This document shows, in pieces, positions 7,295 through 16,558 of a stretch of 61,778 nucleotides of DNA (position 1 is the first letter of the stretch; the number at the start of each line of letters is the position of its first letter). The notes beneath the pieces are model-generated. The model ran no database searches. It was given only the letters and a program-made list of their open reading frames with translations, and was not told the DNA's origin. Source of the DNA: Bacteroidales bacterium (GTDB lineage Bacteria; Bacteroidota; Bacteroidia; Bacteroidales; F082); assembly GCA_017394865.1 (NCBI GenBank), contig JAFPWT010000015.1, positions 1 through 61,778 of the forward strand, written 5' to 3'. The position numbers were made by a program, and so were the translations under genes.

Positions 7295-7603
7295 TTATTT
7301 ACCGTAGGGTTGCTGCTCTTCTGCGGCCATAAAAGGCATTGAATCCTCATTACTCGGAAACACACCTATTTCGTAAAGAAATTCTGGAGCAAATCCTATT
7401 TCATTATTCCAATCAACTGTGAATGGATCAAGTTTAAACGAGCGAAAATAGTCCTTATCCTGCAGTTTCTTGCAAATTCCTTTTTGCATCAATGGCACAA
7501 AATCCACTACACGAACCTCGCCATTATTGAAAGTAAGCTGAAGTTTATAATCTCCAGCCAACTCTGCTGCTACAACCGTCAAAATCTCGTTGTTTTTCAT
7601 CAT
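7295..7603 (-). CDS. DUF2442 protein (partner of DUF4160)
   Basis: This protein of about 102 aa has the DUF2442 signature (VRVVDFVPLMQKGICKKL, then a WNNEIGFAPEFLYE end). DUF2442 genes commonly follow DUF4160 genes, as here. The start ATG at 7603 overlaps the DUF4160 stop (ATGA), which shows coupling. The pair has the size and arrangement of a small type II toxin-antitoxin system, but neither member has a proven activity known to me. Confidence 0.75.
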   Translation of the reverse strand: MMKNNEILTVVAAELAGDYKLQLTFNNGEVRVVDFVPLMQKGICKKLQDKDYFRSFKLDPFTVDWNNEIGFAPEFLYEIGVFPSNEDSMPFMAAEEQQPYGK

Positions 7604-7860
7604 CTTAATGGTTTGATACTTAATGCAGATTCGCTGTTTGACAAACGATTCCAATTATCTAAAAGTTCATCTCTATGTAATTCCAGCCATTTCTTAACCA
7701 TACGTTTAGCTTGAGGTGGCAATGAGCCCTTTAAAATGGCGCCATCAAGTATTGACACAAGGGCTGATGAGCCATCATAATAAACATGAAAATGAGGTGG
7801 ATTGTGATCCTCAAAAAACATATAAATCGTGATTCCATAAAAATTACTGATTTCTGGCAT
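7600..7860 (-). CDS. DUF4160 protein
   Basis: This 86-aa protein has the DUF4160 core: MPEISNFYGITIYMFFEDH followed by PPHFHVYY and a C-terminal WLELHRDELLDNWN helix. It is first in a two-gene unit with DUF2442. A good promoter (TATTTTTG at 7890-7883, TTG 20 nt upstream) lies 22 nt before the ATG. The role is unknown; the pairing suggests a toxin-antitoxin-like unit. Confidence 0.8.
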   Translation of the reverse strand: MPEISNFYGITIYMFFEDHNPPHFHVYYDGSSALVSILDGAILKGSLPPQAKRMVKKWLELHRDELLDNWNRLSNSESALSIKPLR

Positions 7861-7882
7861 ATTTTTTCAGATGATTACGTTG

Positions 7883-7913
7883 CAAAAATACAACAAACTT
7901 CTGACACCTGCAA
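7883..7913 (-). promoter_or_regulatory. Promoter of DUF4160/DUF2442 pair
   Basis: Minus strand: TTG at 7913-7911, 20 nt, TATTTTTG at 7890-7883. Confidence 0.65.
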
Positions 7914-7938
7914 GAGTTTATGCCGTTTTCTTCAATAA

Positions 7939-8358
7939 TTAAGAAATGCTTTTAAAAGCCTCAGCGTAAAGCATCATCTGCTTCACCATGGAGACCAACC
8001 CGTTGGAACGAGTGGGGCTCAGATGCTCTTTCAAGCCGATCTCATCGAGGAAAGACAGGTCGGCTGACAAAATATCTTCCGGGGTCTGTCCAGAGAAGAC
8101 TTTGATCAATAAATTGATGATACCCTTGGTGATGACGGCATCGCTATCGGCGGTGAAATAGACCTTGCCATCCTTGAGCTCGGCGTGAAGCCAAACACGC
8201 GACTGGCAACCATTAATCAAATGTTTTTCGTCACGGTATTGTTCGTCAATGATGGGACATTCCTTCCCCATCTCGATCAGCATGGCGTAACGATCCATCC
8301 AATCGTCGAACATCGAGAAGTCCTCGATAATGCTATCCTGTATTTCTTTTATGGTCAT
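7939..8358 (-). CDS. sufE: SufE, sulfur acceptor for SufS
   Basis: This 139-aa SufE accepts persulfide from the SufS desulfurase and passes it to the SufBCD scaffold. The acceptor cysteine is C51 in LINGCQSRVW, the family motif, and length is normal. It is last in the leftward sufB-C-D-S-E operon, 35 nt after sufS. That gap is filled by a 7-nt periodic array. Confidence 0.95.
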   Translation of the reverse strand: MTIKEIQDSIIEDFSMFDDWMDRYAMLIEMGKECPIIDEQYRDEKHLINGCQSRVWLHAELKDGKVYFTADSDAVITKGIINLLIKVFSGQTPEDILSADLSFLDEIGLKEHLSPTRSNGLVSMVKQMMLYAEAFKSIS

Positions 8359-8396
8359 AGTCTTCTTTCTTCTGTCTTCTGAATTCTGACTTCTTA
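8359..8396 (-). repeat. Heptad array between sufS and sufE
   Basis: On the minus strand AGAAGTC-AGAATTC-AGAAGAC-AGAAGAA-AGAAGAC, five 7-nt units directly after the sufS stop and before the sufE start. Confidence 0.75.
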
Positions 8397-9602
8397 TCTT
8401 AACATATTAGCCGCTCGCTCAACTGCTTTTACCAAAACATCGACCTCTTCCAAGGTGTTATACACTGCAAACGAGGCGCGCACAGTGCCAGGGATGCCAA
8501 AACGAGTCATCACAGGCTCAGCGCAATGGTGACCGGTGCGGACAGCCACGCCCATCTTGTCAATAATGGTGCCAAGGTCGTATGGATGGATGCCATCGAT
8601 GATGAAACTCACCAAGCCACTGCGCTCAGGTGCCTGGCCGATGAAACGCATGCCTTCAATGGTGGCAAGCTTCTCCATGGCGGTCTTCACCAGTAAATCC
8701 TCGTGTTCAGCAACAGCGGCACGGTCTAGATGCTCCAGAAATTGGATCGCCGTCTCCAAACCCAAAGCGGCGCCCACATTGGGAGTGCCTGCCTCAAACT
8801 TGAAGGGCAATTTATTGAAGGTGGTCTTCTCGAAACTCACCGTATCGACCATCTCACCGCCAAACTGGTAAGGCGGCATCTTCTCGAGCCACTCGGTCTT
8901 GCCATACAAGCCGCCAATGCCCATCGGAGCGTACATCTTGTGACCGGAAAACACGAAGAAATCACAGTCCAAATCCTGTACATCAATGGGCAGATGCGCC
9001 ATCGACTGGGCTCCGTCAACAACGGTAATGGCTCCATATTGATGGGCCAATCGAATCATCTCCTTAATGGGATTGACGGTTGCCAAGGTATTGGAGACAT
9101 GAGCCATGGCTACGATCTGAGGGCCTTGCTTCAACAGGTCTTCGTAGGCCTGAAGGTCAAGAACACCGTTGTCATCCATGGGAGCCACAAGGAGTTCGCC
9201 ACCGTAAAGCTTCACCATTTGTTGCCAGGGAACCAGGTTGGAATGGTGTTCCATGGCGGTGATCAAAACCTTTTTAGGGGACAACAGATGACCCAGCGAC
9301 GTTGCCAGCAAATTCAGCGACTCAGTGGTACCGCGGGTGAAAACAATCTCACGTGCCTCCTTGGCATTGACGAAACGGGCCACGGTGCGGCGAGCGTTTT
9401 CGTAGGCCTCGGTAGCCATCTGGCTGAGGTAATGCACCCCACGATGGATGTTACAGTTCTCGTGAAGGTAATAGTCGCGCTCACGCTCGATCACGCACAA
9501 GGGTTTTTGGGTGGTTGCCGCGTTATCGAGGTAGACAAGGGGCTTGCCATAGACCTGCTGGTCTAGAACAGGAAACTGACGACGTATTTCGTTGACATCC
9601 AT
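8394..9602 (-). CDS. sufS: SufS cysteine desulfurase
   Basis: This 402-aa PLP enzyme takes sulfur from cysteine for Fe-S cluster assembly. Visible residues are the PLP lysine K222 in FSGHKMYAP, the cofactor histidine in MEHHSN (about 119), and the active-site Cys360 in RTGHHCAEP on the group II loop. I placed the start at MDVNEIRRQF (ATG 9602); ATG 9605, one codon earlier, is equally possible. It overlaps the sufD stop (ATGATGG), so the two are coupled. Confidence 0.95.
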   Translation of the reverse strand: MDVNEIRRQFPVLDQQVYGKPLVYLDNAATTQKPLCVIERERDYYLHENCNIHRGVHYLSQMATEAYENARRTVARFVNAKEAREIVFTRGTTESLNLLATSLGHLLSPKKVLITAMEHHSNLVPWQQMVKLYGGELLVAPMDDNGVLDLQAYEDLLKQGPQIVAMAHVSNTLATVNPIKEMIRLAHQYGAITVVDGAQSMAHLPIDVQDLDCDFFVFSGHKMYAPMGIGGLYGKTEWLEKMPPYQFGGEMVDTVSFEKTTFNKLPFKFEAGTPNVGAALGLETAIQFLEHLDRAAVAEHEDLLVKTAMEKLATIEGMRFIGQAPERSGLVSFIIDGIHPYDLGTIIDKMGVAVRTGHHCAEPVMTRFGIPGTVRASFAVYNTLEEVDVLVKAVERAANMLR

Positions 9603-10420
9603 CATTTTTTCGGGTTTTTGCAATGTAACACACAACGGTCACAACTCGAGAGCTCGCCGCGCAGACGACGTTTAATCATGTCCTCGATGGTGTCACGCAG
9701 GCTGTCGATCTTGATATGGTTGCTGATCTCCGCCGCAAAGGCATACATCAGCAACATGCGGGCGTTGGCCTTGCTGATGCCACGCTGACGCATGTAAAAC
9801 ATAGCCTCCTGGTCGAGCTGGCCGGTGGAGGTGCCATGCGAGCACTTCACGTCGTCGGCATAAATCTCCAAAAAAGGCTTAGTGTCAATCTTGGCCGTGG
9901 AAGTCAAAATAATATTTGCATTGTTCTGCTGGGCATCGGTCTTCTGCGCCCCGGGTGCCACATACACATGTCCGTTGAACACCGCTGAGGCCTCGTCGTC
10001 CATGATGCCCTTGAATCGGGTGTCGCTGGTGCAATGCGCCACGTTATGGTTGATCTTCAGGTAATTCTCCATGTGCTGCTTCTTATCCACCAGATAAAGA
10101 CCATAGACCCGGGTCTCACAGCCCTCGCCATCCACGTCAACACTGATGTTGTTGCGAAGGTCGCCGGCATTGAAGCTGATGACCACAAAATGCACACGGC
10201 TGTCGCGTTCCTGATGGATGTGGATATGAGTCTTCAGATTGGTTGTCTCATCGAGGTTCTGGATGCGGTACATCTCGAGCGAGGCGTTCTCCTTCACCAC
10301 AATGTCGCAATGCTCCTCGTTGGCCTGAAGATGCTCCGTATCGTCAGACAAAACGATCTGACGGTACTGCCCGCTTTCGACAACGATATTGTTTTCCAAG
10401 AGTTCCATCGTCGTAGGCAT
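9602..10420 (-). CDS. sufD: SufD, short form, Fe-S scaffold subunit
   Basis: This 272-aa SufD is clearly shorter than the usual 400-450 aa. The conserved beta-helix and C-terminal core are present (TDAQQNNANIIL, EIYADDVKCSHG, FYMRQRGI), but the N-terminal helical domain is missing. The ATG at 10420 overlaps the sufC stop as TAATG, so there is no room for a lost upstream part. The C-terminus has an added cysteine cluster, C-x2-C-x4-C, in the last dozen residues. With SufB and SufC it should form the scaffold. An upstream ATG at 10444 would add only 8 aa. Confidence 0.9.
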   Translation of the reverse strand: MPTTMELLENNIVVESGQYRQIVLSDDTEHLQANEEHCDIVVKENASLEMYRIQNLDETTNLKTHIHIHQERDSRVHFVVISFNAGDLRNNISVDVDGEGCETRVYGLYLVDKKQHMENYLKINHNVAHCTSDTRFKGIMDDEASAVFNGHVYVAPGAQKTDAQQNNANIILTSTAKIDTKPFLEIYADDVKCSHGTSTGQLDQEAMFYMRQRGISKANARMLLMYAFAAEISNHIKIDSLRDTIEDMIKRRLRGELSSCDRCVLHCKNPKK

Positions 10421-11172
10421 TACAAGTTCATTTCCTTGATCCATTCGTAGCCCTTCTCCTCCAGCTCAATAGCGAGATGCTTGCCGCCCGATTTGACGAT
10501 GCGACCGTCGTACATCACATGCACGAAGTCAGGTACGATGTAGTCCAAAAGCCTTTGGTAGTGCGTGATCACCACAAAGGCGTTGTCCTTGTTGTGCAAC
10601 TGGTTGACACCGTTGGCCACGATGCGCAAAGCATCAATATCCAGACCTGAGTCGGTCTCATCGAGGATGGCGAGGCTGGGTTCGAGCATGGCCATCTGGA
10701 AGATCTCGTTTTTCTTCTTCTCGCCGCCGGAGTAGCCCACGTTGACGAAGCGGTTCTGCAGCTTCTCGGTGATTTCCACCATGGCTTGCTTCTCCTTCAT
10801 CATCTTCATGAACTCGATGGTCGACAGAGCGGGAAGTCCCAGGTACTCGCGTTTTGAGTTAACAGCGGTGCGCATGAAGTTCTGAATGCTCACACCGGGG
10901 ATCTCCACAGGGTACTGGAAGCTGAGGAAGATGCCTTCGTTAGCACGGTCCTCGGGCGACATACCCACGATGTTCTTGCCTTTGTACCAGATTTCGCCTT
11001 CGGTGATCTCATAGCCTTCGCGGCCAGTAATGGCAGCGGCCAAGGTACTCTTGCCAGTGCCGTTGGGACCCATGATGGCATGGATTTCACCTTCGTTAAC
11101 GCCTAAGTTGAGGCCTTTTAAGATTTCTTTTCCTCCAATGGATACGTGTAAATTCTTTATATTCAGTAACAT
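10420..11172 (-). CDS. sufC: SufC, ATPase of the SUF scaffold
   Basis: This 250-aa ABC-type ATPase drives SufBCD. Walker A GPNGTGKS is at 35-42, the signature is the SufC-typical YSGGEKKKNEI (about 149-159), and Walker B is LAILDETDSGLD, with the D-E-T-D-S-G-L-D form that marks SufC. Length is normal. It starts 12 nt after sufB and its stop overlaps the sufD start. Confidence 0.97.
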   Translation of the reverse strand: MLLNIKNLHVSIGGKEILKGLNLGVNEGEIHAIMGPNGTGKSTLAAAITGREGYEITEGEIWYKGKNIVGMSPEDRANEGIFLSFQYPVEIPGVSIQNFMRTAVNSKREYLGLPALSTIEFMKMMKEKQAMVEITEKLQNRFVNVGYSGGEKKKNEIFQMAMLEPSLAILDETDSGLDIDALRIVANGVNQLHNKDNAFVVITHYQRLLDYIVPDFVHVMYDGRIVKSGGKHLAIELEEKGYEWIKEMNL

Positions 11173-11184
11173 AACGTTAATTTT

Positions 11185-12636
11185 TTATCCTACACTACCT
11201 TCTAATGTAATTGACAATAATTTCTGCGCTTCGACGGCAAACTCCATCGGAAGCCTATTTAAAACATCCTTGGCGTAGCCGTTGACGATGAGGCCGATGG
11301 CTTTCTCGGTGGGGATGCCGCGCTGCTGGCAGTAGAAGAGCTGATCCTCGGAGATCTTGGAGGTGGTGGCCTCATGCTCGAGGATGCTTGACTCGTTGCC
11401 GCACTGGACGTAAGGCCAAGTATGGGCACCGCATTGGTCGCCCATCAGCAGGGAGTCGCACTGCGAGTAGTTGCGCGAGTTGACCGCCTTGGGTGCCACG
11501 CGAACCAAACCACGGTAGCTATTTTGGCTGTGACCAGCAGAGATGCCCTTCGAGATGATGGTACTGCGGGTGTTTTTACCCAAATGAATCATCTTGGTAC
11601 CCGTATCGGCTTGTTGGTAGTTGTTGGTGACGGCTACAGAGTAGAACTCGCCGATGGAGTTGTCGCCCATCAGCACACAGCCCGGGTACTTCCAAGTGAT
11701 AGCCGAACCGGTCTCCACCTGGGTCCAAGAGATCTTGGAACGGTCGCCGCGGCAGAGGCCCCGCTTGGTCACCAAGTTATACACGCCACCTCTACCCTCT
11801 TTGTCGCCGGGATACCAGTTCTGAACGGTGCTGTATTTCACCTCGGCGTCGGTCTCAGCGATAATCTCCACGATGGCAGCATGGAGCTGGTTCTCATCGC
11901 GCATCGGGGCAGTACAGCCTTCCATATAGCTCACATAAGCACCTTCGTCGGCAACGATCAAAGTACGCTCAAACTGGCCTGTGTTGGCTGCGTTGATGCG
12001 GAAGTACGTGGAAAGTTCCAAGGGACAATGCACCCCCTTGGGGATATAGCAGAACGAGCCATCGCTGAACACGGCCGAGTTCAAGGCAGCGAAGAAGTTG
12101 TCAGTGTAAGGCACCACCTTGCCGAGGTACTTGCGCACCAAGTCAGGGTGCTGTTTCACCGCCTCGCTGAACGACATGAAGATGACACCATGCTTCGAGA
12201 GAGTCTCTTGGAAAGTAGTCTTCACCGAAGTGCTGTCCATAACAGCATCCACGGCTACGCCGGAGAGTTTCTTCTGTTCATCGAGCGAGATACCCAGCTT
12301 GTCAAAAGTGGCCAGTAACTCGGGATCCACCTCGTCCAAACTTTGTTTCTCTTGACGTTTGCGGGGAGCGGCATAATAGATGATATCTTGATAATCAATC
12401 TCAGGCAGATCGAGATGGCCCCAGTTGGGCTGCTTCAGCGTTAGCCAATGCCTAAACGCCTTCAGGCGGAACTCCAACAGCCACTCTGGTTCCTCTTTTT
12501 TCTTGGAGATCAACCGAATGATGTCTTCATTCAAGCCCTTCGGCACAAAATCAGTCTCGATATCGGTCACAAACCCGAATTCATAATCCTTGCTAGTAAC
12601 CTCTTCGATAATGTTTTCCTTTGGATTTGACTCCAT
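11185..12636 (-). CDS. sufB: SufB, Fe-S scaffold subunit
   Basis: This 483-aa SufB is full length. It holds the central scaffold region ([30 protein letters not shown], the [12 protein letters not shown] strand) and the C-terminal [20 protein letters not shown] block shared with SufD. It builds the nascent cluster with SufC and SufD in the cytoplasm. It is first in the operon and read from a strong promoter at 12672-12701. No iron-responsive regulator is encoded nearby. Confidence 0.97.
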   Translation of the reverse strand: MESNPKENIIEEVTSKDYEFGFVTDIETDFVPKGLNEDIIRLISKKKEEPEWLLEFRLKAFRHWLTLKQPNWGHLDLPEIDYQDIIYYAAPRKRQEKQSLDEVDPELLATFDKLGISLDEQKKLSGVAVDAVMDSTSVKTTFQETLSKHGVIFMSFSEAVKQHPDLVRKYLGKVVPYTDNFFAALNSAVFSDGSFCYIPKGVHCPLELSTYFRINAANTGQFERTLIVADEGAYVSYMEGCTAPMRDENQLHAAIVEIIAETDAEVKYSTVQNWYPGDKEGRGGVYNLVTKRGLCRGDRSKISWTQVETGSAITWKYPGCVLMGDNSIGEFYSVAVTNNYQQADTGTKMIHLGKNTRSTIISKGISAGHSQNSYRGLVRVAPKAVNSRNYSQCDSLLMGDQCGAHTWPYVQCGNESSILEHEATTSKISEDQLFYCQQRGIPTEKAIGLIVNGYAKDVLNRLPMEFAVEAQKLLSITLEGSVG

Positions 12637-12671
12637 TTTTTTTGTAATTAAGAATTATTTTAAATAACGTG

Positions 12672-12701
12672 CAAAAATAACCATATTTTGTGAATTGGCA
12701 A
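12672..12701 (-). promoter_or_regulatory. Promoter of the suf operon
   Basis: Minus strand: TTG at 12701-12699, 19 nt, TATTTTTG at 12679-12672. Its -33 box is next to the -33 box of the divergent promoter, in the shared ATTGGCAAT. Confidence 0.75.
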
Positions 12702-12724
12702 TCAAAAAGAAAGAATTACATTTG
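12695..12724 (+). promoter_or_regulatory. Promoter of the PHP-like gene, divergent from suf
   Basis: TTG at 12695-12697, 19 nt, TACATTTG at 12717-12724, 16 nt before ATG 12741. Confidence 0.7.
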
Positions 12725-12740
12725 CAAATATTTTAGGAGT

Positions 12741-13772
12741 ATGTTTAAAAAGATCCAAAACCGGCCCATCAGGATACTGCTGAACACCATCGTCATCTTG
12801 GCGGCACTTCCCGTGACATACTGGCTGTTCATCTATCTTCTGACGCCGCGCTATCAGTTTTTGGAGAGTAAGCCTTTCTATGGCAAGTACCTTTACAATC
12901 CCTATCAAAACATGGATTCCAGCCATTGGAAAGCATACAACTTCCAATGTCAGAACATGCGCATCGACAAGAAGAATAGCAAACAAGAGGGCTACATTCC
13001 CGTTTACGAACATGGCTACAGGTTCTTCCGGAAAACGCGCCAGCTCTGCATCGGTGCCGAGAATGTGCAGTGGATGGACTTCCCCTTCGGGCAGAGTCTT
13101 GACATGAAGCAGCACACGCTGAACATCCTGCAACAGCATGGACGTTTTGCCGTGCCTGCCTCGTACCAAAGCGGCTACAAGATCAGCAACATGCATTATC
13201 TCGGCGGTTACCGCCTGCTGGAAGTCGGCAGTGCTCACAGCACTTCGTTCGAGCACTGGGATGCCGCCCTCTCTACGGGTCACCGTGTGTATGGCATCGG
13301 CAATGGCAGCTTCTTCACCATGATCAACACCGAAGGCGTGGTTGCCGATAGCGTTTATACCGCCTTGGATCGCGGATGTGCCTACACCGTGGAGGGCACC
13401 TCTGATGAACCATGCCTCCTGACCCGTTGCGAACTCGTCGGCGACACACTATCCGTCGAAACTTCGGCTCCCCTCATCCAAAAAGCCGAGTTTATCGGAC
13501 AGGAGGGCAAAGTTCTGAAACAAATGGATCAGTGCCAGCAGGCTTGGTACGTCATCCAGCCTTCCGACACCTACGTCAGGGTGAAGTTGACCATCGACGA
13601 GACAACCTGCCTCTACCTCAACCCGATCACACGGCACAGTACTGCCGAACCTGTTGACCCGCCGACTGCAGAAATCAACTGGCCGTTGACCATCATCTTT
13701 TATGTCGTTTATGTATTAACCATCATATTATGCATCCGGAGAGTAGCAAGAAAAAAATCATCCTCCTCCTAG
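12741..13772 (+). CDS. Membrane-anchored PHP-domain relative without metal ligands
   Basis: This 343-aa protein has one N-terminal helix (about 10-32) and one C-terminal helix (about 315-335) around a soluble domain. The domain keeps landmarks of a Bacteroidota PHP-phosphoesterase family: GYIPVYEHGYRF, the LNILQQHGRFAVPAS strand, HWDAALSTGH, SVYTALDRGCAY and a C-terminal YLNPITR. The metal-binding parts are lost: no HxH near the start of the domain, VPA where NHP or AHP is expected, and GNGSF where NDDxH is expected. The product is therefore probably a non-catalytic pseudoenzyme or a decaying gene, though the frame is open throughout. Its 3' end overlaps the GT39 gene by 43 nt. Confidence 0.6.
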   Translation: MFKKIQNRPIRILLNTIVILAALPVTYWLFIYLLTPRYQFLESKPFYGKYLYNPYQNMDSSHWKAYNFQCQNMRIDKKNSKQEGYIPVYEHGYRFFRKTRQLCIGAENVQWMDFPFGQSLDMKQHTLNILQQHGRFAVPASYQSGYKISNMHYLGGYRLLEVGSAHSTSFEHWDAALSTGHRVYGIGNGSFFTMINTEGVVADSVYTALDRGCAYTVEGTSDEPCLLTRCELVGDTLSVETSAPLIQKAEFIGQEGKVLKQMDQCQQAWYVIQPSDTYVRVKLTIDETTCLYLNPITRHSTAEPVDPPTAEINWPLTIIFYVVYVLTIILCIRRVARKKSSSS

Positions 13773-15265
13773 TAGTGAGTGCCGTGATCCGTGCCTTGCT
13801 GGCCGGACGGGTCGAGCTAGGCACCGACGAGGCCTATTACTGGACCTACGCGAAGTACCCCGACTGGAGCCATTTCGACCATCCTGGCATGGTGGGATGG
13901 GTGATACAATTGTTTACCCTCAACTTGTTTGTCGACAGTGAGTTCTTCATGCGGTTAGCCTCGATCGTCTTCATGACAGTCAACACCTGGGTGATGTACC
14001 GCATCGGCCGAGAGCTCAAAGATGAGACCGCGGGACTATGGACAGCGTTGCTTTACACCGCCTCCATCTATGCTTTCGTCATCACCGGGGTCTTCATCCT
14101 CCCCGACACCCCGATGAGCCTTTTCTGGCTGTTAGCTTTCTGGATGTTTATCAGATACCTGAAAAAGAGCCAAAACAAACATCTTCTGGCGGCGGGACTC
14201 TTCATCGGCCTATGCATCCTCTCGAAATACACCGGAGCTTTTCTTTGGGCAGGATTCCTGCTCTACATCCTGTTTTTCGACCGCAAGCAGTTTAAGAATC
14301 CATTGCTTTACGTCTCGCTGCTCATCACCGCCCTGTGTTGCCTACCTATCTTGATTTGGAACATCCAAAACGACTTTGTGAGTTTTCGTTTTCATGAAGA
14401 CCGCGTCAGCTTCTTCGGCCCACTCCATCCTGCTGGTTTCTTCACCGAGCTGGGAGGTGAGATCTTTTACAACAATCCCGTTAACTTTGTCGTTGCATGC
14501 CTCGCCCTTGTTGCGGTATTTCGTAAGAAACTTCCTGTCGACCGCTGTCACCAGCGGCTTATCTTGTCAACCGCCTTACCTCTGATCGGGTTGTTCCTCC
14601 TGTTCTCACTCACGCGTCCCACCCTGCCTCACTGGTCGGCGCCTGCCTACAACCTGCTCATCCCGCTGAGTGCGGTATGGCTCAGCACCTTTGACGTAAA
14701 AAAAGCCCGTCGCACCGTTACCGCCGCGCTCGTTCTGCTGGTGCTGACTATAGGTGTCGGTATCGCAGAGATCAAAACCGGATTCTACACCCTGGACCAT
14801 CATACCGAAGCCACTGAACTAGGGAAAGACGACCTCACCCTCGACGTGTACGGATGGCGCCAGCTCTGCAACCAATTCCAAGCGATCCGCGAACAACAGA
14901 TCGCCAAAGGCGAGATGAAAGAAAGCGATCCCATCATCGGCCACTATTGGTTCCCGACATCCAGCTTCCATTATTACGTTGCAAGGCCTTTGGGAATGGA
15001 AGTCCTGGGCTATGGAACCCTTGAAGAGATCCATAAATACAGAAGGATCAACGATAAGACCATTGGCTACGAGAAAGGTGCAAACTATTGGTATCTGGCC
15101 GACAGCCATTACTTTATCAATCCATTTGAAATCTTTGCCTACACCAATTTCAAGCATGTCGAACAAGTTGGGGTCATCCCCGTCACACGTAATGGCAAAG
15201 TAGTCAGAAATATCTTTGTGTACGAATGCAAAGAACTCGTTTACATCCCGCAAGTACTTCAATAA
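13730..15265 (+). CDS. GT39-family membrane glycosyltransferase (ArnT/PMT-like)
   Basis: This 511-aa polytopic protein of the PMT_2/ArnT group moves sugars from polyprenyl-phosphate carriers outside the inner membrane. The first-loop acidic motif GTDEAYYW (about 31-38) and DWSHFDHPGMVG (about 45-56) match this group, and about ten hydrophobic helices follow before a soluble C-terminal part. The start overlaps the upstream gene by 43 nt; later ATGs would remove the first helix, so I keep it. The acceptor (lipid A, glycan or protein) is not evident. Confidence 0.85.
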   Translation: MHPESSKKKIILLLVVSAVIRALLAGRVELGTDEAYYWTYAKYPDWSHFDHPGMVGWVIQLFTLNLFVDSEFFMRLASIVFMTVNTWVMYRIGRELKDETAGLWTALLYTASIYAFVITGVFILPDTPMSLFWLLAFWMFIRYLKKSQNKHLLAAGLFIGLCILSKYTGAFLWAGFLLYILFFDRKQFKNPLLYVSLLITALCCLPILIWNIQNDFVSFRFHEDRVSFFGPLHPAGFFTELGGEIFYNNPVNFVVACLALVAVFRKKLPVDRCHQRLILSTALPLIGLFLLFSLTRPTLPHWSAPAYNLLIPLSAVWLSTFDVKKARRTVTAALVLLVLTIGVGIAEIKTGFYTLDHHTEATELGKDDLTLDVYGWRQLCNQFQAIREQQIAKGEMKESDPIIGHYWFPTSSFHYYVARPLGMEVLGYGTLEEIHKYRRINDKTIGYEKGANYWYLADSHYFINPFEIFAYTNFKHVEQVGVIPVTRNGKVVRNIFVYECKELVYIPQVLQ

Positions 15266-15266
15266 C

Positions 15267-16484
15267 ATGGAAAAACTACTTGATAGATTTTTGCGTTACG
15301 CCGCCATTGAAACCACTTCGAATGATGATTCTGAGACGCAACCCTCCTCGATGAAAGAACTCGACCTGTTGCGCATGCTGCGTGATGAATTACAGCAGAT
15401 GGGGATCAAGGCCGAGATGGATCAATACGGTTACGTGATGGCCAGCATCCCGGCCAACACCCGTAAAAAAATCCCTGCCATCGGGTTCATCGCCCATGTC
15501 GACACCTCCCCCGACGCCTCGGGCAAGAATGTCAAGCCACAGGTCATCCGCCAATGGGACGGCAACGATATCGTATTGAACATGAAGAAAAACATCGTGC
15601 TGCGCACCTCGGAGTTCCCTGAGATGCTACAATACAAAGGCCAAACCATGATTACCACCGACGGTACCACACTACTGGGTGCCGACGACAAGGCTGGCGT
15701 GGCTGAGATCATGCATGTGGCCCAATATCTCATGGAGCATCCCGAGATCAAGCACGGAGCCATTAAAATCGGCTTCACCCCCGATGAAGAGATTGGTCGA
15801 GGTGTGGTGAAGTTCGACGTGAAAAAGTTCGGCACACAATACGCCTATACCATCGATGGTGGTGAGATTGGCGAGTTGGAGTATGAGAACTTCAATGCGG
15901 CAGAGGCCAAGATCCACATTCAAGGCTGCAACATCCATCCCGGCTACGGCAAGGACAAAATGGTGAATTCCATGCTCATCGCTATGGAACTCGACGCCAT
16001 GCTTCCCGAAGAGCAACGTCCACGCTACACCCAAGGCTACGAAGGGTTTTTCCATCTGACCAGCATCAACGGCACCGTCGAGGAGACCACGATGAACTAC
16101 ATCATCCGCGACCACGACCTCGACAAATTTGAGAAAAAAAAGGAACTGATGACTTCCATCGTCAAGTTCCTAAATAAGAAATACGGCAAGGTGGTGAAGT
16201 TGGAGCTGAAACACCAATATAATAATATGCGTCAGATGGTGGAGCCCCACTTCTTCATCGTGGAGAAAGCCGTCAAAGCCATGGAGATGGCGGGCGTGAA
16301 GCCCAAGATTCAGCCCATCCGTGGAGGTACCGACGGCGCCAATCTGTCGTTCATGGGTCTACCCTGCCCAAACCTCTTCGCCGGAGGGCACAACTTCCAT
16401 GGGAAATACGAATTCATTCCATTGGAAAGCATGGAAAAAGCGACTGAGGTGATCCTCAATATTATTAAGCTGTTTGGGGAATAA
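15267..16484 (+). CDS. pepT: Peptidase T (aminotripeptidase)
   Basis: This 405-aa M20B zinc aminotripeptidase has first zinc ligand and catalytic Asp in AHVDTSP (H77, D79), the bridging Asp in LGADDKAG, the general base in TPDEEIGRG, and the C-terminal ligand in GGHNFHG. Length is as in E. coli PepT. The start is ATG 15267, just after the GT39 stop. The longer frame back to 15216 would overlap that gene. It cleaves N-terminal residues from tripeptides in the cytoplasm. Confidence 0.95.
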   Translation: MEKLLDRFLRYAAIETTSNDDSETQPSSMKELDLLRMLRDELQQMGIKAEMDQYGYVMASIPANTRKKIPAIGFIAHVDTSPDASGKNVKPQVIRQWDGNDIVLNMKKNIVLRTSEFPEMLQYKGQTMITTDGTTLLGADDKAGVAEIMHVAQYLMEHPEIKHGAIKIGFTPDEEIGRGVVKFDVKKFGTQYAYTIDGGEIGELEYENFNAAEAKIHIQGCNIHPGYGKDKMVNSMLIAMELDAMLPEEQRPRYTQGYEGFFHLTSINGTVEETTMNYIIRDHDLDKFEKKKELMTSIVKFLNKKYGKVVKLELKHQYNNMRQMVEPHFFIVEKAVKAMEMAGVKPKIQPIRGGTDGANLSFMGLPCPNLFAGGHNFHGKYEFIPLESMEKATEVILNIIKLFGE

Positions 16485-16487
16485 ATA

Positions 16488-16558
16488 AGTGGAAAGTGGA
16501 GAGTGGAAAGTTAGCCTGCGATAGCAACTTTCCACTTTCCACTTTCAGTTTTCCACTT

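Noticed and set aside
9602-11172. Frameshift explaining the short sufD
   Set aside because: sufC ends exactly at the sufD start with normal coupling, leaving no degraded N-terminal part.
11422-12318. 298-codon frame antisense to sufB
   Set aside because: Shadow of sufB.
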